From: Paracoccaceae bacterium Fryx2
Lineage (GTDB): Bacteria > Pseudomonadota > Alphaproteobacteria > Rhodobacterales > Rhodobacteraceae
Direction of reading: 5' to 3'
Assembly (NCBI GenBank): GCA_032334235.1
Contig: JAVSGI010000005.1
Location: 496,001-560,000, forward strand
Length of the DNA stretch: 64,000 nucleotides
In this document: positions 9,405-16,280 of the stretch, one piece after another
How positions within the stretch are numbered: the first letter of the stretch is position 1
How the letters are laid out: each line of letters starts with the position of its first letter
Position numbers and translations under genes: made by a program
The notes under the pieces: model-generated
What the model was told of the DNA's origin: nothing
Database searches by the model: none
Seen by the model: the letters and a program-made list of their open reading frames with translations, nothing else

Positions 9405-10874
9405 ATGTCCCAACCCCAGCCGATCCAGTTCCGCGATATCGACCCCGAAGCCATCGCTGCAGCCCCTGGACGCATCGCCCTGGTGGTTCCGGCAGCAGGC
9501 ACGCTGGGGGTGGCGGGCAAGCGGGTGAACAAGCTGACACGCGGCGCGTTGCAGCGGTTTCTCGAGTCGGAGGCGTTCAAGGCGCTGAAATCCGGCGAGG
9601 CGCAGGATCTGGCCTTTCCGGCCGGCCTCGCCTGCGAGGCGCTGCAGGTGGTCAAGCTGGAGCGCCGCGCCGAGGCGACCGAGGCGCGCAAGGCGGGCGG
9701 CGCGATCGGCCGGGCGCTTTCCAAGGCGGGCACGCTGGTGGTGGCCGAAGGGCTGGCGCGGGCGGCCGACCTGTCGTTCGGCGTCGCTCTCCGCGCCTAT
9801 GACTTCACGCCCCACAAGACCGGAGAAAAGACCGTCCCCGGCATGGTGACGCTGATGGTGTCGAACCCCGAGGCGGTGGCCGCCGAAGCCTCGCCCATGG
9901 CCGCGCTGGCCGAAGGCGTGTTCTTCACCCGCGATCTGGTGAACGAACCGGCCAACGTGCTGACCACCTACGATTTCGCCGCGCGGCTGGCCGCGATGCA
10001 CGAACTGGGGCTCGAGGTCGAGATCCTGGAGGAGGAAGACCTGACCCGGCTGGGCATGGGCGCGCTTCTGGGCGTGGGGCAGGGGTCGGAAACCCCGTCG
10101 AAGGTCGTGGTCATGCAATGGCATGGCGGCAAGAAGGGCGAGGCCCCGTTCGCGCTGGTCGGGAAGGGCGTGGTGTTCGACACCGGCGGCATTTCCATCA
10201 AGCCGGCCGGCGGGATGGAAGAGATGACGATGGACATGGGCGGCGCGGCGGTGGTGGCGGGCGTGATGCGCACGCTGGCGCTGCGCAAGTGCAAGGCCAA
10301 TGTGGTCGGGCTGGTCGGGCTGGTGGAAAACATGCCCGACGGGCGGGCGCAGCGGCCGGGCGATGTGGTGCGCTCGATGAAGGGCGACACCATCGAGGTG
10401 ATCAACACCGACGCCGAGGGGCGGCTCGTGCTGGCCGATGTGCTGTGGTATGCGCAGGACCGTTTCAAGCCGACCGGGGTGATCAACCTTGCCACGCTGA
10501 CCGGGGCGATCATCGTCGCGCTGGGGCACGAGAACGCAGGCGTGTTCTCCAACAACGACGCGCTGTGCGACGCGTTCCTCAAGGCAGCGGCGGCGGAAGG
10601 CGAGGGCGCCTGGCGGATGCCGATGGGGCAGGCCTATGACGACAAGCTGAAATCCCGAATTGCCGACATGATGAACGTCGGCGGGCGCGATGGCGGCGCG
10701 ATCACGGCGGCGCAGTTCCTGCAGCGGTTCATCAAGCCCGACATGCCGTGGGTTCACCTCGACATCGCGGGCACGGCGCTGTTGAAGGCCGACACCGCGC
10801 TGGCACCCAAGGGGGCGACCGGCTGGGGGGTCATGGCGCTGAACCGGCTGATCCGCGACCGGTTCGAGGGGTAG
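9405..10874 (+). CDS. pepA: Leucyl aminopeptidase (M17 family)
   Basis: A 489-residue cytosolic, two-metal aminopeptidase. The C-terminal catalytic domain carries the metal-binding and catalytic elements VGKGVVFDTGGISIKPAGGM and the family signature NTDAEGRLVLAD (Asn at residue ~334). The N-terminal ~170 residues form the usual macro-like domain. The ATG at 9405 has a Shine-Dalgarno (CCGGAG) about 8 bases upstream; longer forms of the frame reach back into the lptF promoter region. In E. coli PepA also binds DNA for Xer recombination, but that is not implied here. holC follows four bases after the stop, an arrangement seen in many Proteobacteria (pepA-holC next to lptF). Confidence 0.96.
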   Translation: MSQPQPIQFRDIDPEAIAAAPGRIALVVPAAGTLGVAGKRVNKLTRGALQRFLESEAFKALKSGEAQDLAFPAGLACEALQVVKLERRAEATEARKAGGAIGRALSKAGTLVVAEGLARAADLSFGVALRAYDFTPHKTGEKTVPGMVTLMVSNPEAVAAEASPMAALAEGVFFTRDLVNEPANVLTTYDFAARLAAMHELGLEVEILEEEDLTRLGMGALLGVGQGSETPSKVVVMQWHGGKKGEAPFALVGKGVVFDTGGISIKPAGGMEEMTMDMGGAAVVAGVMRTLALRKCKANVVGLVGLVENMPDGRAQRPGDVVRSMKGDTIEVINTDAEGRLVLADVLWYAQDRFKPTGVINLATLTGAIIVALGHENAGVFSNNDALCDAFLKAAAAEGEGAWRMPMGQAYDDKLKSRIADMMNVGGRDGGAITAAQFLQRFIKPDMPWVHLDIAGTALLKADTALAPKGATGWGVMALNRLIRDRFEG

Positions 10875-10878
10875 GCGC

Positions 10879-11340
10879 TTGGGGCTGGCGCTGTTCTATC
10901 AGCTGACCCGCTCGCCGGTCGAGGATACCGCCGCCCTGCTTTTGGGCAAGGCGGTGGCGGCGGGCTGGCGGGTGATGCTGCGCGGCACCGACGCGGCGCG
11001 GCTGGCAATGCTGGACGAAAAGCTTTGGGGGGGGGCCGAGGACGGCTTTCTGCCGCACGGACTGGAGGGCGGGCCGCATGACGCGGCGCAGCCGGTGCTG
11101 CTGGGCTTGGGGCCGATTGCCAACGCCGCCAATTGCCTGATGACGGTGGACGGTGCGGCGGTGGCGCTGGACGAGGCCGCGCGCCTGGACCGGATCTGGG
11201 TGCTGTTCGACGGCAATAGTGACGCGGCGCTGGCCACGGCGCGAGTGCAATGGAAGGCGCTGGCGGGCGTCATTGACGGGGTCAAGGCGCAATACTGGTC
11301 GGAAGTGGACGGGCGGTGGCAGATGAAGGCGGAACGCTGA
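10879..11340 (+). CDS. holC: DNA polymerase III subunit chi
   Basis: A 153-residue chi subunit, the clamp-loader component that binds SSB. The sequence begins with the family pattern FYQLTRSPVEDTAALLLGKA and contains DEKLW and the Asp/Pro-type region of HolC proteins; WVLFDGNSDAALATAR near the C-terminus is also typical. No ATG or GTG fits the expected N-terminus, and the TTG at 10879 (M-G-L-A-L-F-Y-Q-L) is the natural start, with GAGGGG upstream partly inside the end of pepA. The psi subunit (holD) is not seen, as is normal in alphaproteobacteria. Confidence 0.88.
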   Translation: MGLALFYQLTRSPVEDTAALLLGKAVAAGWRVMLRGTDAARLAMLDEKLWGGAEDGFLPHGLEGGPHDAAQPVLLGLGPIANAANCLMTVDGAAVALDEAARLDRIWVLFDGNSDAALATARVQWKALAGVIDGVKAQYWSEVDGRWQMKAER

Positions 11341-11366
11341 CGATGGCCTGCCCTGTGGGCCGGCGT

Positions 11367-11395
11367 GCCTTCGGCGAGGGTATTTGGACCAAAGA
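11367..11395 (-). repeat. Convergent-gap motif, copy A
   Basis: Read on the minus strand this is TCTTTGGTCCAAATACCCTC then GCCGAAGGC. It resembles three other copies in the window (around 19188, 40885 and 53551) and lies between the stops of holC and the aspartic protease gene, which converge. Confidence 0.6.
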
Positions 11396-11409
11396 GAAAC
11401 CGCAGGCGA

Positions 11410-11985
11410 TCAGCGGCGCAGGATCATGCGGTCGCCCGCGATCTCGATCCGGAACCGGCCGAGGTAATCCATGCCGAGCAGCGAGCCGTCCATTTCGCCC
11501 TCGTTGACCCAGGCGGTCAGGGCGGCATCGCGGAACGGGCCGAGGCTCACGTTTTCCAGCCGGACGCGGGCGGTGCGGACGGTGCCGTTGGCGGTCTGGG
11601 CCTGCCCCAGGTAGACGAGGCTGGCCGGGTCGATGCCGATGCGGCGGGCATCCGACCGTGACAGAACCATCGACGAGGCGCCGGTGTCGACCATGAAGGT
11701 CAGGGGGCGCCCGCCGATGTCGAGCGTGAGGTAGTAATGCCCGTCGGGCGCGCGCGGAATCTCGATCTGGTCGGCGGTGGCGCGCATCTGCGGTGCGGGC
11801 AGGGTGCTGCGCAGGTCGGACCACAGGCCATAGCCCGCCATCAGCCCGACCACGATCAGCCCCCAGGCCAGCGCGGAGCGCAGCGCCTGCGCCATGCGGC
11901 CGCGGAACTCGACGATCACCCAGCCACCCACCGCCACCAGCAGCAGCGCGAGGTAAGCCAGCCTTGCGGTCATGTCGCCGTCCAT
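11410..11985 (-). CDS. Membrane-anchored retropepsin-like aspartic protease (TIGR02281 type)
   Basis: A 191-residue protein with two N-terminal hydrophobic segments (residues ~8-25 and ~38-55), followed by a single retroviral-type aspartic protease domain. The catalytic motif is FMVDTGASSMVLS (Asp at residue ~100), and the second glycine-rich element is GSLLGMDYLGRF. One such domain implies an active dimer. Homologues of this clan AA family are common in alphaproteobacteria; their substrates are largely unknown. Two start codons are possible: ATG at 11985, close to a GGCAGGA, or ATG at 11973. It is preceded by marC, whose stop is 9 bases from this start, and the two may be co-transcribed with the ABC-F gene. 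Confidence 0.85.
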   Translation of the reverse strand: MDGDMTARLAYLALLLVAVGGWVIVEFRGRMAQALRSALAWGLIVVGLMAGYGLWSDLRSTLPAPQMRATADQIEIPRAPDGHYYLTLDIGGRPLTFMVDTGASSMVLSRSDARRIGIDPASLVYLGQAQTANGTVRTARVRLENVSLGPFRDAALTAWVNEGEMDGSLLGMDYLGRFRIEIAGDRMILRR

Positions 11986-11994
11986 TCCTGCCCC

Positions 11995-12615
11995 CTATCC
12001 TGCCAGCCCGGTGCCGCGCACCCCGTCAATCACGAACTGCACCGAAAGCGCCGCGAGCAACATGCCCAGCAGGCGCGTGATGACCAGATTGCCGGTGCGG
12101 CCCAGCAGCCGTTCCAGCGGCCCGGCCACGAGGAACAGCGCATAGGCGGAGGCCACCACGAGGATCATCACCAGATGCACCACCAGCACCCCGGTCCAGC
12201 CGGGGCCGGACTGCCCGACCAGCAGGATCATGGTCGCCATCGCGCCGGGGCCGGCGATCAGCGGCGTGGCGAGCGGGAACACCGACGGGTCGGCCGGGTG
12301 CTCGGCTGTCTGGCCCTCGCGCCGCTGGGTGCGGCGTTCGAACAGCATGTCGAGCGCGGTCAGGAACAGCAGGATGCCGCCCGCGATGCGGAAGGCGGGC
12401 ATCGAGATGCCGATAAAGCCCAGCACCGCCTCGCCCGCAAGGCCGAACACCGTCAGAAGCGCGATGGCGATCAGGCAGGCCCGCCTGCCGATGGCGCGGC
12501 GCTGCGCTTCCGACATGCCGGGCGTCAGGGCGATGAACATCGGGATCAGGCCGGGCGGATCGACCACCACGAACAGCGTGGCAAAGGCGGTGATCAGGAA
12601 GGCCGTCTCGATCAT
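11995..12615 (-). CDS. marC: MarC family integral membrane protein
   Basis: A 206-residue polytopic protein with about six helices. It carries MarC-family landmarks: VVVDPPGLIPMFIALTPG in the first third, AFRIAGGILLFLTALDML in the middle, and PLATPLIAGPGAMATMILL, a re-entrant-looking Pro/Gly motif. The family was once linked to multiple antibiotic resistance, but that role was not confirmed; some members have been proposed as small-neutral-amino-acid transporters. Substrate is unknown here. It starts 7 bases after the stop of the ABC-F gene, so both are probably in one transcript. Confidence 0.88.
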   Translation of the reverse strand: MIETAFLITAFATLFVVVDPPGLIPMFIALTPGMSEAQRRAIGRRACLIAIALLTVFGLAGEAVLGFIGISMPAFRIAGGILLFLTALDMLFERRTQRREGQTAEHPADPSVFPLATPLIAGPGAMATMILLVGQSGPGWTGVLVVHLVMILVVASAYALFLVAGPLERLLGRTGNLVITRLLGMLLAALSVQFVIDGVRGTGLAG

Positions 12616-12622
12616 GCCGCCG

Positions 12623-14470
12623 CTACACCCCCGCCTGTTCCAGCCGCTCCTGCGCCTTGACCCACATCGCCTCGGCCCGGTCCAGGCCCTCCATCACCTC
12701 GGCATATTTTTTCTGCCAGGTCTCCGCCTCGGTGCCGCGTCCGGGCTCGTAAAGCCCGGGATCGGCCAGCTTGCGTGCCAGACGGTCGCGCATCTGGTTC
12801 AGCTTGTCGAGCCGTTCCTCGCATTTGCGCACCTCGGCCTTGAGCGCCAGCACCTCTTCGCGGCCGGCTTTCTTGGGCTTTTCAATGGGCTTGGCGGGTT
12901 TCACTTCCTCGTCACCGGCCAGAAGCTGGCGACGGTAGGCCTCCAGATCCTCGGTGTAGGGGGTGACGGCGCCGCCCTTGACCAGCCACAGCCGGTCGGC
13001 AACCAGCCCGAGAAGGTGCATGTCGTGGCTGACCAGAACCACGGCGCCGGAATATTCGGTCAGCGCCTCGACCAAAGCCTCGCGGCTTTCCATATCGAGG
13101 TGGTTGGTCGGTTCGTCGAGAATCAGCAGGTGCGGCGCGTCGATGGTGGCCAGCAGCAGCGACAGCCGCGCCTTCTGGCCGCCCGAGAGCCGCCCCACGG
13201 CGGTTTCGGCCTGGTCTGCCATCAGGCCGAAGCCCGCCAGACGGGCGCGAAGGCGCGGCTGCCCCTCGGCGGGGCGCAGGCGCATGATATGCTGCAGGGG
13301 GGTCTCGTCGATGTGCAGCTCGTCCACCTGATGCTGCGCGAAATAGCCGATGCGCAGTTTTGACGACGACACCAGCTTGCCCTCGCAAGGCGCGAGCTTG
13401 CCCGCCAGCAGCTTCGAGAGCGTCGACTTTCCCTCGCCATTGCGGCCCAGGAGCGCGATGCGGTCGTCCTGGTCGATGCGCAGGCTCAGCTTCTTCAGCA
13501 CCGGGGGGCCGCCGTAGCCCACGGCGACGCCTTCCATGTTGATGATGGGGGGCGAAAGCTCCTCAGGTTTCGGGAAGGTGAAGACCTGTTTCTTCGCCTC
13601 CTCGGGCGGGGTGATGGTGGTCATCTTCTCCAGCATCTTGACCCGGCTTTGTGCCTGCACGGCCTTGCTGGCCTTGGCCTTGAAGCGGTCGACGAAGGAT
13701 TGCAGATGGGCGCGCCGCGCCTCCTGCTTCTTGGCCTCGGAGGCCAGCACGGCGCGCTTTTCTGCCATCTGGCGGGCGAACTGGTCGTAGGGGCCGGTCC
13801 AGTAGGTCAGCTTCCTGGCGTCGAGATGCAGGATGCCCTGCACCGCGCGGTTCAGCAAACCCCGGTCGTGGCTGATGATGATGACGGTATGGGGATATTT
13901 CGCAAGGTAGCTTTCCAGCCACAGCGCGCCTTCAAGGTCGAGGTAGTTGGTCGGCTCGTCCAGCAGCAGCAGGTCGGGCTGCGCGAACAGCACCCCCGCC
14001 AGCGCCACCCGCATCCGCCAGCCGCCCGAGAAATCGGAACAGGGACGCAGCTGCGCCTCGGCGTCAAACCCCAGCCCCTTGAGGATGGTCGATGCCCGCC
14101 CTTCGGCCGACCAGGCGTCGATGTCGGCCAGCCGGTGCTGGATCTCGGCGATGCGGTGCGGGTCATGCGCGGTTTCGGATTCCGCCAGCAGGGCGGTGCG
14201 TTCGGTGTCGGCCTGCAAGACGGTGTCGAGCAGCGAGGTGTCCGACGACGGCACCTCCTGCGCCACGCCGCCGATCCTGCTGCGGGCGGGCAGGGTGATC
14301 TCGCCGCCCTCCAGCGCCAGCTCGCGCCGGATCAGGCGAAAGAGCGTGGTCTTGCCGCTGCCGTTGCGCCCGACAAGGCCGACCTTGTGGCCGTAGGGGA
14401 TCGTGGCGGAAGCGCCAACCAGCAGCGGGCGGCCTTCGACGGAATAGGTGATGTCTGAGATACGGAGCAT
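12623..14470 (-). CDS. ABC-F family ATPase
   Basis: A 615-residue soluble protein with two ABC ATPase domains and no membrane domain. Domain 1 has Walker [14 protein letters not shown] and Walker [16 protein letters not shown]. Domain 2 has [12 protein letters not shown], the signature LSGGQKARL and [15 protein letters not shown]. Between them lies the basic P-site tRNA interaction linker ([22 protein letters not shown]), and the C-terminus is a coiled coil (~residues 545-612), as in Uup/YheS-like ABC-F proteins. Such proteins bind the ribosomal E site and relieve stalling or act in assembly; which ABC-F subgroup this is cannot be decided by eye. The ATG at 14470 opens [16 protein letters not shown], the usual start; longer frames are shadow. 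Confidence 0.92.
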   Translation of the reverse strand: MLRISDITYSVEGRPLLVGASATIPYGHKVGLVGRNGSGKTTLFRLIRRELALEGGEITLPARSRIGGVAQEVPSSDTSLLDTVLQADTERTALLAESETAHDPHRIAEIQHRLADIDAWSAEGRASTILKGLGFDAEAQLRPCSDFSGGWRMRVALAGVLFAQPDLLLLDEPTNYLDLEGALWLESYLAKYPHTVIIISHDRGLLNRAVQGILHLDARKLTYWTGPYDQFARQMAEKRAVLASEAKKQEARRAHLQSFVDRFKAKASKAVQAQSRVKMLEKMTTITPPEEAKKQVFTFPKPEELSPPIINMEGVAVGYGGPPVLKKLSLRIDQDDRIALLGRNGEGKSTLSKLLAGKLAPCEGKLVSSSKLRIGYFAQHQVDELHIDETPLQHIMRLRPAEGQPRLRARLAGFGLMADQAETAVGRLSGGQKARLSLLLATIDAPHLLILDEPTNHLDMESREALVEALTEYSGAVVLVSHDMHLLGLVADRLWLVKGGAVTPYTEDLEAYRRQLLAGDEEVKPAKPIEKPKKAGREEVLALKAEVRKCEERLDKLNQMRDRLARKLADPGLYEPGRGTEAETWQKKYAEVMEGLDRAEAMWVKAQERLEQAGV

Positions 14471-14665
14471 GGCGCACGCCTTGCCCGAACTGCCGGGCGG
14501 CGTCAACCTCGCGCGGGACCGGCTTTCCGGACTGGCGGGCATCGCGGCGGGGTCGGCTGCGGGCGCGCCCCCGTTGGTCGCAGCCGGGCGATTGTCTCTT
14601 TTGCCGCTGAATGCCGCATGATAGAGGCCAGCGCATATCCCGTCCGCCCTGAATGGAGACCAGAC

Positions 14666-15088
14666 ATGGCCCTTGAACGCACCCTTTCGATCATCAAGCC
14701 CGACGCCACCCGCCGCAACCTGACCGGCAAGATCAACGCCAAGTTCGAGGAAGCCGGGCTGCGCATCGTGGCGCAGAAGCGCATTCACCTGTCCCCGGCG
14801 CAGGCCGGCGCCTTCTATGCCGAACACAAGGAACGCGGCTTCTACGGCGAGCTGTGCGAGTTCATGGCGTCGGAGCCGGTGGTCGTGCAGGTGCTGGAAG
14901 GCGAAGGCGCCATCCTGAAGAACCGCGAAGTCATGGGCGCCACCAACCCGGCCAACGCGGCCGACGGCACCATCCGCAAGGAATTCGCGCTGTCGATGGG
15001 CGAAAACTCGGTCCACGGCTCCGACAGTCCGGACTCGGCGGCGCGCGAAATCGCCTTCTTTTTCTCGGGGCTTGAACTGGTCGGCTGA
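14666..15088 (+). CDS. ndk: Nucleoside-diphosphate kinase
   Basis: A 140-residue NDK of normal length, which transfers the gamma phosphate of ATP to other NDPs. The active-site histidine motif is near the C-terminus, in [20 protein letters not shown], and the N-terminal [18 protein letters not shown] is family-typical. GGAG lies 8 bases before the ATG. It is divergent from the ABC-F gene with a 195-base gap that must hold both promoters. A hairpin pair and a rho-independent terminator follow. Confidence 0.97.
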   Translation: MALERTLSIIKPDATRRNLTGKINAKFEEAGLRIVAQKRIHLSPAQAGAFYAEHKERGFYGELCEFMASEPVVVQVLEGEGAILKNREVMGATNPANAADGTIRKEFALSMGENSVHGSDSPDSAAREIAFFFSGLELVG

Positions 15089-15111
15089 ACCAATCGGCGG
15101 CGCCGGGAGCA

Positions 15112-15158
15112 CAAAAGTTTTTTGAAAAACTTTTGCAAAATCCTTACAAAGGATTTTG
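15112..15158. repeat. Two adjacent perfect AT-rich inverted repeats
   Basis: CAAAAGTTTTT (15112-15122) pairs with AAAAACTTTTG (15125-15135), and immediately after it CAAAATCCTT (15136-15145) pairs with AAGGATTTTG (15149-15158) across the loop ACA. Both are perfect. The AT-richness stands out against the surrounding GC-rich DNA. The block lies 23 bases after the ndk stop. Confidence 0.9.
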
Positions 15159-15200
15159 GCGCTTCCCCTGCCGCCGTCCTTCCACGACCCCAAGACGGTC

Positions 15201-15235
15201 AAGGGCCGACTCCGTTCGGAGCGGCCCTTTCTTTG
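15201..15235 (+). terminator. Rho-independent terminator downstream of ndk
   Basis: AAGGGCCGACTCCG pairs with CGGAGCGGCCCTT across a TT turn with one bulged A, giving a 13-bp stem followed by TTTCTTTG. It is the strongest plus-strand terminator after ndk. Confidence 0.75.
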
Positions 15236-15459
15236 TCGGCCCGGGCCTTCGGCGCGTCGATCCGAACGAAGGACCGCCGCCTTCGCAATGCGGCGAAGTG
15301 CCCGATTGCAGCGGACGCAGTAAGGCGGCATCAAAGTCCAGCGCGAGCCATTCCCCTGCGCAAGGGATGTCCGCGCGGGTGAAGGTTTCGGTGTCCGGGC
15401 CGAGTGTGGGGCGCGAGGAAAAGCCAGGGGCCAAGATCGGGCATCGCCATCACCGCAGC
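15236..15459. other. Stretch with no recognisable gene
   Basis: Between the ndk terminator and the minus-strand terminator at 15460 I see no convincing coding sequence. Open frames here on both strands run through the hairpins and have no ribosome binding site or recognisable domain. Confidence 0.6.
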
Positions 15460-15484
15460 AAAAAGGCCAGCGAAACCGCTGGCC
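15460..15484 (-). terminator. Rho-independent terminator, minus strand
   Basis: On the minus strand GGCCAGCG, loop GTTT, CGCTGGCC is followed directly by TTTTT. This is a textbook terminator and ends a leftward transcript that would include the small gene at 15551-15682. Confidence 0.8.
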
Positions 15485-15550
15485 CGGGGCTGGCAAGTGC
15501 GGATCGCACCACTTGGCAGGGTTCGGGGGCTGCCCCCGATCATCCAGCGG
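15485..15550 (-). other. Structured 3' untranslated region
   Basis: Between the small gene's stop and its terminator lie two further inverted repeats: TCGGGGG (15523-15529) with CCCCCGA (15533-15539), and CAAGTG with CACTTG (about 15494-15515). Together with the terminator they give a leftward transcript a three-hairpin 3' end. Confidence 0.45.
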
Positions 15551-15682
15551 TCAGATCGACGCCCAGTCGCGGATCAACGGCTGACCGGCCTGGGGCACGG
15601 TCGTGTCATGCTGCCCCTGCTGCTGGTTCGGGGCAGGGGTACTTCCTTGCTGGGGGGTGGTCGGGGTCGGGGTCTTTGCCAT
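15551..15682 (-). CDS. Small hypothetical protein, 43 residues
   Basis: An unrecognised small gene. The ATG at 15682 has a good Shine-Dalgarno (GGAG, 8 bases upstream). The product is Thr/Pro/Gln-rich (AKTPTPTTPQQGSTPAPNQQ, then QGQHDTTVPQAGQPLIRDW), has no membrane segment and is probably disordered. A classic rho-independent terminator 66 bases downstream on the same strand supports real transcription. An in-frame ATG six codons upstream would give a slightly longer product. No function can be proposed. Confidence 0.5.
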   Translation of the reverse strand: MAKTPTPTTPQQGSTPAPNQQQGQHDTTVPQAGQPLIRDWASI

Positions 15683-15935
15683 GGTTCTGCTCCGGTTCAT
15701 GGTCTCGCTGGTACGTCGGCGGTGCCCGGGATGGGCAAGGGTCAACTTGCAAGTGTTGCCTGCCATTGTGGCAGGATCAAGGCAATCGCAGCCTGTCTTG
15801 TCGCTGACTTACGCCCCGTCTTTTGCCGCTGCAAGCCGATCCCTGTCACAACGACGTCATTCCGGGCCGAAAAGAACCGATCTGGCATGGCCTGGCGCGC
15901 CATCACAACCACGGCATCCGGCGGAAAAGGCGGGT

Positions 15936-16136
15936 TCAGCCGGCGACCTCTGCCGGAAAGCCCACCGCTTCCAGCGCCGCGATCAGGGTTGCCACGGGCG
16001 CGGCACCCTCGATGGTCGCGGTGCGCCCCGGCAGGTCGACGCTGACATGTCCGACCCCTGGCACGGCACCCAGCGCCTGTTCGACCGAGGCGCGGCAGTG
16101 ACCGCAGGTCATGTCGGGAATTGAAAGTGTGGTCAT
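15936..16136 (-). CDS. copZ: Heavy-metal-associated (CopZ-like) copper chaperone
   Basis: A 66-residue single HMA domain with the metal-binding motif MTCGHC (Cys11 and Cys14) and the ferredoxin-like beta-alpha-beta pattern (SIPDMTCGHCRASVEQAL, VSVDLPGRTATIEG, ALEAVGFPAEV). Such proteins carry Cu(I) to CopA. A strong ribosome binding site (GGAGG) precedes the ATG. It is divergent from copA, and the gap holds a MerR-type promoter on each strand, so it is probably induced by copper together with copA. A mercury or other soft-metal role is possible, but the CueR neighbour favours copper. Confidence 0.9.
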   Translation of the reverse strand: MTTLSIPDMTCGHCRASVEQALGAVPGVGHVSVDLPGRTATIEGAAPVATLIAALEAVGFPAEVAG

Positions 16137-16171
16137 GGCGGCCTCCGTTGCCTTGCGATGCTGCCAGACTG

Positions 16172-16193
16172 CCTTCCGGCAGCGAAAGGTCAA
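16172..16193 (-). promoter_or_regulatory. Possible CueR-type operator for the copper chaperone
   Basis: On the minus strand TTGACC is followed by a dyad CCTTTC-N6-GGAAGG. It resembles the copA operator, but the spacing is one base shorter and one position mismatches, and the -10 is poor. Plausible rather than certain. Confidence 0.45.
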
Positions 16194-16230
16194 GCCCCGG
16201 CACCGGATGAAGGGTATGATGTATGCTCCC

Positions 16231-16263
16231 TTGACCTTCCCGTGACTGGAAGCCCCATATAGG
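16231..16263 (+). promoter_or_regulatory. CueR-type promoter of copA
   Basis: A -35 TTGACC (16231-16236) and -10 CATATA (16256-16261) are separated by 19 bases, the over-long spacer that MerR-family activators untwist. The spacer carries ACCTTCC-N7-GGAAG (16234-16252), which matches the E. coli copA operator half-sites except at the last two bases. Confidence 0.8.
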
Positions 16264-16280
16264 CAGGGAAGGAGTCTGCC

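Noticed and set aside
15144-15434. Minus-strand frame of 96 codons between ndk and the small gene
   Set aside because: It reads through the ndk terminator and the hairpins, has no ribosome binding site and no recognisable domain. A decayed gene cannot be excluded.
14471-15496. N-terminal extension of the ABC-F frame beyond 14470
   Set aside because: The extension runs through the divergent promoter region and antisense to ndk; the family starts at the ATG at 14470.
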